A DNA stretch of 64,000 bases from Nymphaea colorata (lineage: Eukaryota > Streptophyta > Magnoliopsida > Nymphaeales > Nymphaeaceae), in assembly GCF_008831285.2 (NCBI RefSeq), contig NC_045147.1:17088854-17152853 (forward strand), in the 5' to 3' direction. The position numbers and the translations under genes were made by a program. Positions 1 to 12,567 of the stretch are shown here, in pieces; position 1 is the stretch's first letter, and the number at the start of each line of letters is the position of its first letter. The notes beneath the pieces are model-generated. The model saw nothing but the letters and a program-made list of their open reading frames with translations. It ran no database searches and had not been told where the DNA came from.

Positions 1-734
1 CCGAATTAGTTTAACACCAGGAAACACTGAAACAATTGCTTCTCTTATTAAAATGACTTCCCAGGCTCTAATTTTGATAAATACTTTTATTTTTTTTGGT
101 TAAATACAAAACTTCAACAAAAAAATTCCTGACTCTGCACTCTCGTCTTTATTCACGAACTCACCAAGAAACTTCCCACGCATCAAATGACTTCTGTTTG
201 TTATTTAGAGCGCCGTTGAAACTCGGCCACCACGGCTTCCTGGCCTTCTACGTGGCTCTCTGTAGGTTGTTTGTCCTTTTAGCGGTGACCTTTCCGCAGA
301 GACATTTAATATCATTTTTGACATTTAATGATGGGCCGTCTGGCATTGAATCTGCCTCGGTTCTTATTAAGAACAGCATACGAGTATGCTCATTTCCTGC
401 CACATTGGAATCCTGAATTTTGGTTGTCGTATTTATGCTCTCCTGGTTTTATTACGGGATTTTAAGATTGGGCATATCCTGAATTTTGCAGGAAATTGGA
501 ATCCTGGCTTTTGGTCGATTGAAAAAAAATGAAATTCTTGCTTGAGCTTGCATTAATCAATAATAATCCACCTAATTCCGGGCATCAAACGCTGGCTCCA
601 CTGAGAAGTCGTCCGGTATTTAAAAGCCTCTAGGTTGCTGCCAGTAGTGGGTAGGATTTGGTTGCTTCTCACAATGGGGACTAAAACTGGTGTTAACAAG
701 AACGCTTAGTCATTTTCATTGTTTTTTTGACAAC
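1..734. other. Gene-poor leading sequence
   Basis: No gene could be recognised here. An open frame of 106 codons at 96-416 (+) has no family resemblance I can see. The stretch around 395-470 resembles the last ~70 bases of the window (about 63,920-63,990), which lie in the presumed first intron of the nitronate monooxygenase gene. It may therefore be an old duplicated intron fragment. Confidence 0.4.
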
Positions 735-1030
735 TAAGCCTGGGTATCGGGCCTGTTCGACATCTAAAACACGGGTACTCGAAAGACTTGAGCCCAAGCC
801 TGGCTTGAACTCGGCCCAATTAAATTTTAAAATATATTTTTAAATGAAAATAATATAAATATAATAAATCATAATAAAATATATATATATATATATAAGT
901 TAATAAAAAACATTAAAAGAACTCATTATCAGGTCTGCTTGGGTTCCTTTTCTCTGGTTCCCAGCCTGGGCCCAAGTTAGACCGGTATCAAGTACTAGGA
1001 GGCGGCCCAGCTCGGTGCTCAGACTTATTG
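735..1030. repeat. Dispersed AT-cored repeat, copy 1
   Basis: The element opens with a segment containing AAGCCTGGGTATCGGGCC, runs through an A/T-rich core with ATAATATAAATATAAT-type sequence, and closes with GC-rich text containing CCCAGCCTGGGCCCAAG. A second copy with the same order of parts lies at about 5,355-5,632. GC-rich ends around an AT core suggest a non-autonomous mobile element. I did not identify terminal repeats or a target-site duplication. Confidence 0.6.
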
Positions 1031-1205
1031 ACAACAAGGATAGAGATGCACGGCGTTTCCATGAGGTGTAAGTCCCATAAAACCCACTGTTTGAAACCTT
1101 AATTCATTATGTAAGTGGACTTGGGTCCAATTACATGAGGCACGACTAATGGAAAATTCATATAATTGCAAACACAAAAGAGCTTTAATCATGCATTTAA
1201 TGGAG

Positions 1206-1815
1206 ACAGCGAGATATTCAAGTATTCTTTCGTGAAGTTGTTGTTAATAACCATTGTTACAAATATCATTGTCAGATTTTTAACAGCGAGATACTCAAGT
1301 CTTTTTTCGTAAAGTTGTTGTTAATAATCATTGTCACAAATATCGTTGTCAGATTTTTAACAACGAGATACTCAAGTCTTTTTTCGTAAAGTTGTTGTTA
1401 ATAACCATTGTAACAAATATCATTGTCGGATTTTTAACAGCGAGATACTCAAGTATTTTTTCGTAAAGTTGTTGTTAATAACCATTGTCACAAATATCGT
1501 TGTCGGATTTTTAACAGCGAGATACACAAGTATTTTTTGGTAAAGTTGTTGTGAATAACCATTGTCACAAATATCGTTGTCGGATTTTTAACAGTGAGAT
1601 ACTCAAGTATTTTTTCGTAAAGTTGTTGTTAGGAACCATTGTCACAAATATCGTTGTCGAATTTTTAACAGCGAGATACTCAAGTATTTTTTTGTAAAGT
1701 TGTTGTTAAGAACCATTGTCACAAATATCGTTGTCGAATTTTTAACAGGGAGATACTCAAGTATTTTTTCGTAAAGTTATTGTTAATAATCATTGTCACA
1801 AATATCGTTGTCGGG
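1206..1815. repeat. 77-bp tandem repeat, eight copies
   Basis: Units begin with ACAGCGAGATACTCAAG at 1206, 1283, 1360, 1437, 1514, 1591, 1668 and 1745, an exact 77-base spacing with no length change. Each unit contains TTCGTAAAGTTGTTGTTAAT and ATATCGTTGTCGGATTTTTA, with scattered substitutions. The constant period with base changes only is typical of a minisatellite. No coding function is seen. Confidence 0.95.
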
Positions 1816-3282
1816 TAGCGGAAGTGGAATTTATTCACGCTCCTTTGACCCTGACATGCTTTAAACTATTTCCCATAAGAGCTAATGACTATTAAAAATT
1901 TATTTGTCCTACTAAGATTTGAGTAGAAACAACACTAAAGAAATGAGAAAAGTGAAAGTTAAAGACCTGAAATCAAAGTTTCAACTTCGCCATATTTGTG
2001 GTGAAGGCTTGAGTTTTCCTGGAAAAAAGTAGAGTATTTTTTACCTTCTAAATCCCGGATGCACCTGAACCAAGGATTTTAACTTCCTCCAACCTGCAGC
2101 ATGCTGGGACCCTGATAGAGACACTTGTTGACATAGAATATTAATTTTTGACAAAAATTACCGATACTGAAAACAAGAACATCGGCGGACAAAAAATGTT
2201 TTTGTTTTCAAAACAGGTACTTTTGTTTTCTTTAAACAAAAATCTAACATCTTCCATCACTATGGGGATTTTTCTCGAAAGTAAAAAAATTGTTTAATAA
2301 CTTTTAAAGTCGTGGAACGATTTGTTCTTTGCCCATTTATGATTGTAAAGCACTTTGCAAATGTGTATTTATGCTTAAAATGTAAAATTTTGAGTCAGTT
2401 TGTTTTCTTAGATCTCATGGTTTTGGTACTAAGGGTGCAAATGGAGTCGGGCAACCTAACCTCAACTTTTGTGTTGCTTATATTTAAAAACATGTATGAT
2501 TTTGGCGATAAGAAAAATGATAGATAGGTTCATTATTACTATTAGATCCTACTATCTCCACATGAAAACTATGAAATAAGGACTTGAACTGACTTTCTTT
2601 AACATGAAAAATATTTTAAAAAAGTTTCCCTGCAACCTTTTCACCCCTACTCCATATCACTATGCTACATACTTACTGCTTTATCTAACAGTTTGACGGT
2701 TTTATAAAAACTGTGTCCTCATTAGAAAAATTGCAAAAATTAATCCCCTTTCTGAAATCATAAGATAAAGGTATGCTTAAACAAAAAGTTTCTCTTATTA
2801 TTATACGCATGGGATTTTTTTTTTACTTATTTGAAAGGTTAAAATTAAGGGTGATCGCTCAAAAGCAGTAAAAAGAAATTCTAACTACACCGTGACGTAA
2901 GAACTAATTTTAGCAGTCAAATCATATAAGACCGAACTCAAGATACCCGCCCAATCACGGTAACCTAATGGATTGAAATGATAGCCCGTTAGATTGGATC
3001 AAGAAAAGTGATTAAATACACCAGCTAACACATTCGCCACTGTATTACGAGTGACTGGATGGTTAGTGTACCTAAATTTGCATTATATATATATATATAA
3101 CTTACACAACTATCTAATTAAAGTTTTTTGTTAAAAGTTAATGAATGGTTGAGAAAAAAATAAAAACAAAGATATGAACTGATAGTGAATGACAAAAACA
3201 ATCACCACTTTTTTTTTTTTATTTGTCCATCAGATGAGCTGAACAGGCCTAATTAGATGCTTGGGTGCCAGAATTGTCATTC

Positions 3283-3320
<38 letters not shown>

Positions 3321-4588
3321 CGAATCTCTACTAGATGCGTTTTCGAGGGTACCCTACTCCATTCCATCCAATCATGGGTGCCTAATGTTTGTACTATGCG
3401 GACGCGATTAAACACAATACTCCATGCAATCTACATCTTTTGCTGTGAAAGGCCAAGAATTCCTCCATTTGAGTTAAAATAGTTGTGTGCACATTCATAT
3501 AATTTACCTTCACGTTGCATTTAATAGCTGCAGATTTTAAATCTAATGCTGCATTAAAAGGTGTTCTTTAGTACTCAATAACGTAAATCTTAAATTTACA
3601 TGACATGTTAAAAAAAGAAAAAAACCATGAATTTGAAGTCGGATGGAGGCAAGGTCCGATCCGTTCTTAAATCAAGAGTTCTGACCCCTGTTTAAACAAA
3701 CACACCCTTAAAACTCTGTGAAGTCAATGTTGGTTTGCTGGAGAAAATTGATGGGAGAAAAGGACGACAGGAAAATAGTTAACGCCATTCTTCATGTATC
3801 CATCATATAATTCAAAAACGTTCCTTTCCTCCCTTTTTCCTCCGTATGAAACTCCCACTGGCCTACTCATTTGCTTAATTTTCTGTGCTGCTGTCGACTC
3901 CAGTCGGTTCTTAGTTCAGTTGGCTTTTAGCTGTGAAAATGACTCCACAGTTCACACACCATCTTCTCCTTTTTTCCATTTTTGTCAAGCACGTTGCGTG
4001 TGGATCTCCAAATGGATTATTATGGGCATAATGTGTTGGTACTTTTAACGAATGTTAATACCTGTACTCCACAAAGCCAAAAACTGAATTAATGAGCAAT
4101 AAATAAGCAAATAGAACCAAGCCACAAGTCTCAGCTCTCAATTCTCATTCCCAAGTTCAAACTTAGTTGTGAAAAAATTGGTGATCGGGTGCTGCACATG
4201 TTATCGGTCTTACTTTATTGCAGGCAAAAGGGTTTGAATTAGGCCAGCTGACGACGATGGTGCTTGGCTTGAACGTTTATGTTGAAAAAAAAAAAACAGA
4301 AACTTATGTTTAAGGAACATTAGTAATAAATTCTAGTTTTTAAGAAGCATGAGAGAAAATATCCTAAATACCAATATAAAATAAATTTTTCTTTTTATAT
4401 TTTTTGTATGGACAATTGCCCATACGTTTCGGGCCCTAGAAAAGAAACTGAGATTAATGGGACCGACTATACTACATCTACTCTCTCCTCTCCCAATAAT
4501 GGAGGAAAAGTTTGAGTGGTGTTACATTTCTGCACCAATATCAACTCAGATTGGTTGCCTAAGGACATGTATGCTGACCTTTACTTTG
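1816..4588. other. Intergenic AT-rich sequence, no gene recognised
   Basis: Both strands were read. The open frames (for example 2312-2527 and 3794-4048, both +) are short, lack recognisable motifs and show no exon-like composition. Simple AT repeats and homopolymers are scattered through the stretch. Confidence 0.5.
3286..3315. repeat. (AT)n microsatellite
   Basis: About 15 uninterrupted AT dinucleotides, followed by a short ACAC run. Confidence 0.95.
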
Positions 4589-4873
4589 AAATTTGCTCGT
4601 GACGTGACATGACATGTTTACTTTGCTAGTGCTTTGTCGATTCTCATGTGCATGTTTTATACAATTAAAAGTTTGCTGATGAGCAAAGTTGGAGCAAGAG
4701 TACTCCAAGCCATATTGGAGACCATTAGCATTAAAATTTGCTCGTGACGTGACATGACATGTTTACTTTACGAGTGCTTTGTCGATTCGCATGTGCATGT
4801 TTTATACAAGTAAAACTTTGCTAATTGGAGCAAGAGTACTCTCTAAGCAATATATCCAAGACCATTAGCATTA
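4589..4873. repeat. 145-bp tandem duplication
   Basis: The segment beginning AAATTTGCTCGTGACGTGAC at 4589 recurs at 4734. Both copies continue through CATGACATGTTTACTTT, a GTGCTTTGTCGATTC block and GGAGCAAGAGTACTC to ACCATTAGCATTA. The second copy has small deletions and substitutions. It is a simple local duplication with no coding content. Confidence 0.9.
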
Positions 4874-5354
4874 GTTTCCCTCTCACCATCTCATAGGGGT
4901 CCGGGCTTTCTCCTTGCCTATGGAGCCGACGTTCCGAAGGCTCTACTTGACAGTCTTTCAGTTCATATACTTTGATTTCAATGTCCTCCACCAACTTAGC
5001 GTTGCCACGGACCTATGGAAAAGAGAAATGCTAGTTGTTGTTATGTTGGGAGGTTCAACCTCAATATCCATTAGAATCAACTCAAAAAGTTTTTCTTTTA
5101 GGAGCGTACCCAGAATGACAGAACTGTTCTTTATATACCGAAGTAAGAGAGGGCTCCCTTAAGCAAGAGTCCCGTCATCCCGTGCAAATTATGATAAATA
5201 GGTAAAAGGAAAGAAGGGTGTAGCTGGGAACGATACATTTTGGTTGTAGTGGTACACATCATAATAGAGGAAGAGCTTTTTATTTATTGTCATTCTTCAA
5301 TAACCTGCGTTTGATGATTATGGTTGATATACTCGAGTAACGGACTCTACAGAC

Positions 5355-5632
5355 TAAGCCTGGGCATCGATAAGGAGTCAGGCTGCCACTCGAAACCTAC
5401 GCTCAGGCTCGACACAATTATATTTAAAAATATATTCTTAATATATAATAATAATATAAATATAATTAATTATAATAAAATATTATAATTATATATAAAA
5501 GTTAATCAAATATATATTAAAAATATTATCAAACCCACTCAAACCGACTCTATCAACCCGGTACCTTTTTTTTTATTTTGGGTCTGAGATCGGGTGCCCA
5601 TGGACAAATCGGCCCGGTCCATGGGACAATAT
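5355..5632. repeat. Dispersed AT-cored repeat, copy 2
   Basis: Starts with AAGCCTGGGCATCGATAAGG, has a ~130-base A/T-only core and ends in GGCCCGGTCCATGGG. The order of parts matches the copy at 735-1030, which supports one mobile family. The ends are approximate. Confidence 0.6.
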
Positions 5633-6243
5633 AAAAAAAAAAAAAAGTTAAAATGTTGGAGTCACAACTTAATTTACTTTACTTGCCTTCCTTCTTGGGT
5701 CCTGCCCCTACGCCACTCCAAGGGACGGTTTGCTATTTGACAGCGAGTCCGACATAAAAAAAAAAAAGAAGAAAGTGCCGCTTCCAAAATTTGTCCTCGG
5801 GGATGCCGTTAACATTTATTGACAAAGCTTTTCTTTTGTAAGAGGGAAGGTCGGTCCGTCCTTTGGTGCAACCAAACTGGTCGGCCCCTGAAAGAGCTTC
5901 GGTCCGTTGTCTTCATATGACAGAATTATAATGGATGTTTTAAATGACATCTTTACTAAATATGGTTTTGTGACAACTTACTTTTATAAAAATTATAGGT
6001 ATGTTCGGTAAATAGAAGTTTCAAGAATTTACTTTGAAAGTTAAAACATATTGATAATAAGACAATTTTTAAGATAGTTCATAAACCTACCTAATCTTTC
6101 ATGAATACACGTTTTAAGATATTTCGTAAACTTACACCAATCTTTCAATTAAATTTATATCTAGATAACTTTTAAAACAGTGCGTTTCCCTTTTCTTTTT
6201 TGGCGACTCATAGAAACTTTGCCACATGGGCGAAGCGATTGGC
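5633..6243. other. 5' flank of the UGT gene
   Basis: No coding sequence was recognised. The stretch is AT-rich with several poly-A runs and forms the distal promoter region of the UGT gene. Confidence 0.4.
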
Positions 6244-6250
6244 TATAAAT
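6244..6250 (+). promoter_or_regulatory. TATA box of the UGT85A-like gene
   Basis: TATAAAT stands 119 bases before the chosen start codon, which puts transcription start near 6275 and gives a 5' leader of about 95 bases. An in-frame ATG at 6249 overlaps this box and would lie upstream of the transcript, so it is not used as the start. Confidence 0.7.
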
Positions 6251-6368
6251 GCAGAGGGCTCAGCTCTTTCCTTGCCACATGCCAGCACTTCTTTTCTCTT
6301 CTCTTCCGTTGTTGGCTGATCTCACTTTCCTTGTCCAGCCACCACCACTACCAGCAGCGGCGGCGGCC

Positions 6369-8014
6369 ATGGAGAAGCCTCATGCCGTCTGCATCCCCTT
6401 CCCTGCACAGGGGCACGTCACCCCCATGATGCAGCTCGCGAAGCTCCTCCACTCCAAGGGCTTCCACATAAGCTTCGTCAACACCGAGTTCAACCACCAG
6501 CGCCTGGTGAGGTCGAGGGGCCCCGGCGCGTTTGACGGCTTGAAGGACTTCAGGTTTGAGACCATCCCCGACGGTCTGCCACCCTCACACCCTGACCGCA
6601 CGCAGGACATCCCTGCGCTCTGTGACTCCGCCACCAAGAACTTTCACGTACCTTTCCTTCATCTCCTGCAGAAGCTCAACGAATCTGGCAACCCACCGGT
6701 GACTTGCATAATTTCTGATGGAGCCATGAGTTTCACTCACAAGGCTGCCCAGGAGCTTGGGTTGCCTGTGGTCTTCTTCTGGACTACGAGCGCCTGTGGC
6801 TTCTGGGGCTACTTTCATTACCTTGATCTCATAGAGAGAGGTTACACGCCATTGAAGGGTATCTATGTACTATGTTCATATCCTGCTTTCTTATGGTTAG
6901 ATGTTCTTTGTTGTGGATTTCTGTGTCCCCTTGCTACTGTATTAATATTGCTCGTCGTCATTCTCCTTAGTTCGTCTTCTTGTTAGACTAAAGTTACCTT
7001 TTTTGTTTTTTTAGTGCCATTCTTGCTTTAGTTAACTGCATCAATATGAAGCAAATGTCGAAAATTTTTTAAGTATTCACCAACTGCTCTACCGCAGGGT
7101 AATTTTTTCTGATCCATGCCTTTACAGTGCAGGTTTAAACTTTATCTTGAAGTTTTCGCTTAGGTTAAGTAAGTCATGGAAATGCTTGATCTGTTAAAAA
7201 TATTTTGAAACATAAGATTTTTGAAATGAGAAAACATTGCTTAAATTTGCTAGGAATCTAAAGGGCCTGAAACTTACTTCTTTTCACCAAACATTTCCCT
7301 AAGGTCCCTCTTTTATATATATATACACACACACACACGATTGCCAGATTATTTAGGAAAAAAAACCAGAACCTTTAAATATGATATTTAAAGTACTTTT
7401 TTTTTTGAAATCTAACCTGAAGGATATGTTGATGCAAACTATATATTAAGTTGATCATTTTTGTTGCTTTAAAAGTGTTTTGATAATAAGCAAAAATGAA
7501 TTGGTCTCATAGCATCAAAGTTTTGATAATTGAAAAATCACTATTTTTTTATTAAAATAACTTGATGATAGTAAAAATTCTTTTATTAAAAATCACCATT
7601 TATGAAAAATCACCATGTTTTATGTCAAAATATTTTTTTATAAATATATGAGGATGTTTATATTTTATTTAAAATATTTTTTTAGCAAAAATATGTAAGA
7701 GTTTGAAAATGATATCCATACCAGACCATTTGAATAAGAGATAAAAGCCAGACTTATTAAATTCATAAAAAAAAATGTTTTAAACAAAACGTAAACCTTT
7801 TAATAAATACTAATTTAATAAAAATCATGCTTCATTTTTGTAAAAATAATTTATTTTAGTACTATTAAAAACATTATTGAGTAAGAAAATGACTAACTTA
7901 ATATATATTTTTTCATATAATCACTCTTAAGATCATATTTATAAGGTTAAAATGCAAAAAAAAAAGTAATAATTAATTTTAATAGCTCTGTTTTTTGTCT
8001 CTTACCCTCTGGTT

Positions 8015-8064
<50 letters not shown>

Positions 8065-10398
8065 TATGATGGGTTATATATAAAATTAATATGATGGGTA
8101 GAAACCAAACGGTTAGAGACAAAAGCCAGACCTTTTAAATATGATGTTTAAAGTTTTTTATTTTCTTTGGAAACTTAACCTGAACTACTTCAGATGCAAA
8201 TATATATTAAGTTGATTATTTTTTTGAGTTTTAATAAGGTTTTTATAATAAAGGAAAATGAGTGGCACTCATTGCATGACTATGTTGGTAATAGAAAAAT
8301 CAACATTTTTATAGAAACAATTTGATTGAAAGCATGTTTTATATCAAAATAGTTTTTATAACTATGTAAAAATGTTTATCTTTTATTTAAAATAACTTTT
8401 AGCAAAACATTATAAGAGTTTGAAAATGCTAATCATAATATCCATACTGGACTGCACTAGTTTTTTATACCTAACCGGAAGGTTTGACCTCTCTCTTCCT
8501 TTCTACTAACTTGAAAATGATACTGATGTTCCCTTTCTCCTGACTTGAAAATAATACTGAAAATATCAGTATTGCCCGAACTCCGTCTTCCATGCCGGAC
8601 AGTTTTAATTACGACTCATCCTGAAAGACGTGCGGCGTTTAATGCAGCACTGACATGAAGCATGGGTCTGCTGGATGCCCATCTAATCTAACCGTACTTG
8701 CCTTGCCCACCACCGTGGCACTCTCATATGAGCCCCAGAATCTCTGTCAGGTCAACCTACACTTCAAATGGTTAATCACATCCGCTTTGGATTCGAGTCT
8801 TGAAATAAAATTAGTTCTGAATCTGTAATTTTTAAAGTCGAAGAATGAGACAAACAAAGCGTCACATCTAGCGATTAAATGGGATTTGCTGTCGCAGAAA
8901 TATTTGGAGAAGACGCCATTGGCATCAACAGTATTCAACTGTTGAAAACACAAGTAAAATTTCCAAAGCCAGAATGGTTAGAATAGACTCCATCTAAGTT
9001 TCTTCCTGAAGACTCACTACCTGTTTTCTTCATTTTCTTCACCATTCGTGTTTTTGTTTTGGAGGCGAAAACAAAAGGTCCTTTTTACCGCCTGCCCCAC
9101 AACAAATGTGTCGAAATGAAATTGTACAATCCTTTTGATTAGTTACACAAAGGAATCAGACAATATCACGAAACGTTATGCGTGATTGTTAACTGTTTCC
9201 ATGATAACCAAGTTAAGTAACATAAAAGTCTTTTAAGAAGTTTCCATATATATTGTCTGATTCATGTGTTCCTACAAAATTCTGTTCATGCATCCAAGTA
9301 AGCTGACATAACAATGTATTTCCAAGTTTTAATTGTGACAATTACATCTCTCTTGTTACAGATTTGAAAAGAAAGAAACACTATGCAAATGATCTGTAAA
9401 CTAAGTGTAGTAGTAAACTTTGTGTAGGACTTAGATTGCAAGGTTTCCTTGATTCTCTTGCTGCACTTTGAACAGAAGAGAGCCAGCTGACAAATGGATA
9501 TCTCCGGACCAGAGTTGATTGGATAAAAGGGATGCAGGGCATCCTTCTCAGGGACATGCCCAGTTTCATCAGAACTCTCGACAGGGACGACATCATGCTG
9601 AACTACGGCAACAATGAAGCACAGGCGGTGACCAAGGGTGTGGGCCTCATACTCAACACCTTTGAAGATCTGGAGTACGAAGTCCTCGAGGCCATCCGAG
9701 ACCGAATCCCTCGCGTCTACACAGTCGGTCCTCTGCTGAAACTCGGGCAGAGCGTGCCCATGAACGGGCTGACTGCCATCAAGTCCAGCCTGTGGAAAGA
9801 AGAGGACGGCTGCCTGGAATGGCTGGACGAGCAGGGGGAAGGCACGGTCGTCTACGTCAACTTCGGCAGCATCACCGTCATGAGTCCGCACCAGCTGGTG
9901 GAGTTCGCTTGGGGGCTGGCCAACAGCAACTACCCGTTCCTGTGGATCATCAGGCCCGACCTGGTGCAAGGCGAGGCGGCCCTGCTGCCGAAGGAGTTCC
10001 TGGCCGAGACGAGGAAGAGGGGGCGGCTGGCTAGCTGGTGTCCCCAACAGGAGGTGCTGAGCCACCCTTCGGTCGGGGTGTTCCTCACCCACAGTGGGTG
10101 GAACTCGACGGTGGAGAGCATCTGTGGGGGAGTGCCCATGTTGTGTTGGCCCTTCTTTGCGGAGCAGACGACCAATTGTAGGTTCACCTGCACGGAGTGG
10201 GAGATGGGGATGGAGATGGACAGCGACGTGAGGAGGAAGGAGATCGAAGGCCAAGTGAGGGAGATGATGGAGGGAAAGAAGGGGAAGGAGAAGAGAAGGA
10301 TGGCCAAGAAGTGGAAGGAAGCGGCAGAGAAGGCCGCTCTGCCTGGTGGACCTGCCTCTGTCAACCTCGAGAGGCTGATCAAAGACTTACTGCAGTGA
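6369..10398 (+). CDS. UDP-glycosyltransferase, UGT85A-like (two exons)
   Basis: The predicted product is a family 1 UDP-sugar-dependent glycosyltransferase that would transfer glucose to a small hydroxylated acceptor in the cytosol. Exon 1 is 6369-6858 and exon 2 is 9476-10398; the intron begins GTATCT and ends ACAG, and the splice restores a 470-residue frame (K163-E164-E-S). The start at 6369 is in good context (GCGGCCATGG) and gives the family-typical MEKPHAVCIPFPAQGH. H16 is in the position of the catalytic histidine and D117 (in ISDG) that of its aspartate partner. The 44-residue PSPG sugar-donor box runs W351 to Q394, with HSGWNS at 369-374, E377 and the terminal E393-Q394 all present. 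The single intron and length fit the UGT85 group, whose members act on cyanohydrins, terpenols and similar aglycones; the substrate here cannot be read from sequence. No disruption was seen. Confidence 0.95.
7362..8455. repeat. Diverged direct repeat inside the UGT intron
   Basis: Copies at about 7,362-7,735 and 8,118-8,455 share TATATATTAAGTTGAT, TTTATATTTTATTTAAAATA-like and AAGAGTTTGAAAATG blocks in the same order, with many substitutions and small indels. Limits are approximate. Confidence 0.65.
8021..8059. repeat. (AT)n microsatellite
   Basis: An uninterrupted run of about 19 AT dinucleotides inside the UGT intron. Confidence 0.95.
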
Positions 10399-10568
10399 TT
10401 CAACTGCACTGGTCTCCTTAAAACCACGCTCAAATTTGTACCAGGGGAGATCATCTACATAGCACTTATAATTATCCTGCTACTGTCTCACAGTGGAGCT
10501 TCTGTAAGACGTGCAACTGTTAGCTGCCCCTGCGTCCTACTTTTGCTTATTGTACTTTCATCTCAAAC

Positions 10569-10574
10569 AATAAA
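10569..10574 (+). terminator. Candidate poly(A) signal of the UGT gene
   Basis: AATAAA lies 171 bases after the UGT stop codon and follows a T-rich stretch, a normal arrangement for a plant 3' untranslated region. Confidence 0.6.
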
Positions 10575-12567
10575 TACCGCGTGCACTCTTTCTCATATCT
10601 GTTATTGCCTTTCCTCCTAAACATTAGAAATGCGATATAAAATATAAAATGCACCCAATTTTCTGTCAAGGATATTCTTTGGCCGACCTTTCCTTCTTCT
10701 TTTTTCTGTCTCTCCCTCATAATTTTCTGTGATAGCGTGCAGCCTTTTTTTGTAATATGCCGATGACTTTTTGCTCCCTGAACACAACAAAGGCAGCCAA
10801 GAAAAAGACAAAAGATTGAGAACGACAAACAAAGAGGAGAAAAAAAAAATTCTTATCGAGAATGAATTGGATGTGGCAACGCGACAAATTGACACCAGCC
10901 GAATTACGTTGACGTTTGGAATATACAAGAACTATAGTTTTTCTTATAATTTCTAATTTTGATAAAGTACTGGGTGGGTAGACGCAGAGACAGATGGGTG
11001 GGTAGGTAGAGAGAAAGATCGATCCCTCTCTCTCTCCCTCTGGATTTTTGCAGCAAATTCATTAGGGTGAGGCCGTGAGGGGCTTAAGACAATCATGGTC
11101 TCGGCAATCTTTTGAGCTCTAGATTGGCCGATCTAGGGCTTGAAACCATCATTCCCTGGAAGCCACAGAGATCTATCTAGCACACAATTTTTTGTCTAAT
11201 TTTTGAACTGCTTTGCTCCAGACGGTGTATTGATTTAGGGTTTTAAACTGCGTTGTGTTTCTGCTTGCTATGTGTGTAATACTTTGAGCCACATCATTTG
11301 GTTAGCAATATGAGTATGACTGACCCTGACTTGAGCTACCTTATTTGACTCAGTTAGGTCCATCGACCGATAGAAGAGAAATAGTGCCTCACTATTTCCT
11401 CCACGAATGCCATCGCCAAGGTTGTCTTAAGCCCCTTAACTTTGTCATGAACATTCCTGAATGATTTCCATCCCAAGATTTTGGTTCTTTTTGTTTAGTG
11501 GATGATTCATCTACTCTCAGTTGCTTTTTTAACTAACTAAGCTCACTTAGCCTACTTTAGAAAAGAACAAGAATGCATGTGCAGAACCTTCTTAGAGAAA
11601 GAAAAGAATGCACTCTTAATTGTGATCGCCGATTTACGATCTTCAAATACCATTCCCCTCAACTCTGCCTAAACTCCTTCTATAGTCGGGGCACGTATAT
11701 GTATATAACAAAAGTAGACAAGTCTTTTCTGCAAGGAATTATGAATGTAAGATAATGGCAGATGGTTGTAGCGTGTGCATGCAACAACTTGAGAAGGTGG
11801 CCTCAGGGTGCCATCCAAAAAGAGGTCGGCCTCTTGTTTTTTGGCACTTAAGGCCGTCGTCTTGAAGATTGAGTCGCGTGCACACACCTTTGAACATGAA
11901 ACAAATATTACACCAAGGAAAAGGAAGAAGCAGGCACTTGAACAGGGCATTTTAATCATCGCACCTGTGATACATAGGGAATGTGTACGAAAACCTTGGA
12001 TCGCCATGGTCTACTCCACATATCAGAATGTCCCTATTGGTCACGTGATGCTTTGGCTGTCAAAATAGTGAACAAATTACGTCATTCCTCCTGTTCTAAT
12101 CATGGGCAACATGTTGAAAAGACAAGAGAATAAGTCGTGGCAAAAGAGAGAGACGATTGGTCTAAAAGAGTGTTTGCATAGTTGGACGAGCTGGTAGGTT
12201 GGTATAAGTGCAATTATCAGTTTGATTGCGGTGAGTGCAACGTAAACATCGTATGGTGGATTTAAGTAATTTGCTCAAGTTGATGAGAAGGGAAGACTTA
12301 ACCAAACAATAATTGAAAAGACACTCAACTTTCTAACACATGGTGGCGGCGTTAAGAAGCACTAACATGTAAATGAAAAATAATTGTTCAAAAAATATCA
12401 ATATAAAATAAAAAGTTCTTTTGAAGTCTGAGCAACTGACCACATTTAACCCGCACCAACCTCCCCCAATAATTTTTTATGAATAATATTAGGCAAGAAC
12501 TTGAATACGCATGGTTGGACGTAGTTGGCCGTAAGATCGGCAACTCCAACGCATGAGAAGGGGGAGG
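10575..12567. other. Intergenic sequence, no gene recognised
   Basis: No exon could be supported. Two short sequences at 11,078-11,092 and 11,422-11,436 form a perfect 15-base inverted repeat (AGGGGCTTAAGACAA and its complement). Open frames at 11,573-11,755 and 11,669-12,068 show no recognisable family. Confidence 0.4.

Larger units (their letters stand above)
6859..9475 (+). other. Large intron of the UGT gene with an internal duplication
   Basis: The intron is 2,617 bases and very AT-rich, with GT and AG borders that restore the UGT frame. It contains a ~37-base AT microsatellite and two related segments, about 7,362-7,735 and 8,118-8,455, both running from AGAC/AGAAC-CTTTAAATATGAT to AAGAGTTTGAAAATG. 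No gene was recognised inside it. Confidence 0.8.

Noticed and set aside
6249-6368. In-frame upstream start that would add 40 residues to the UGT
   Set aside because: The ATG at 6249 overlaps the TATA box and would lie upstream of the transcript. UGT85 proteins normally begin close to the HAVCIPFPAQGH block, as from 6369.
9286-10254. 322-codon open frame on the - strand opposite UGT exon 2
   Set aside because: It is the antisense shadow of the GC-rich UGT exon; the + strand carries all the family motifs. The same shadow appears opposite the pseudogene at 61,784-62,461.
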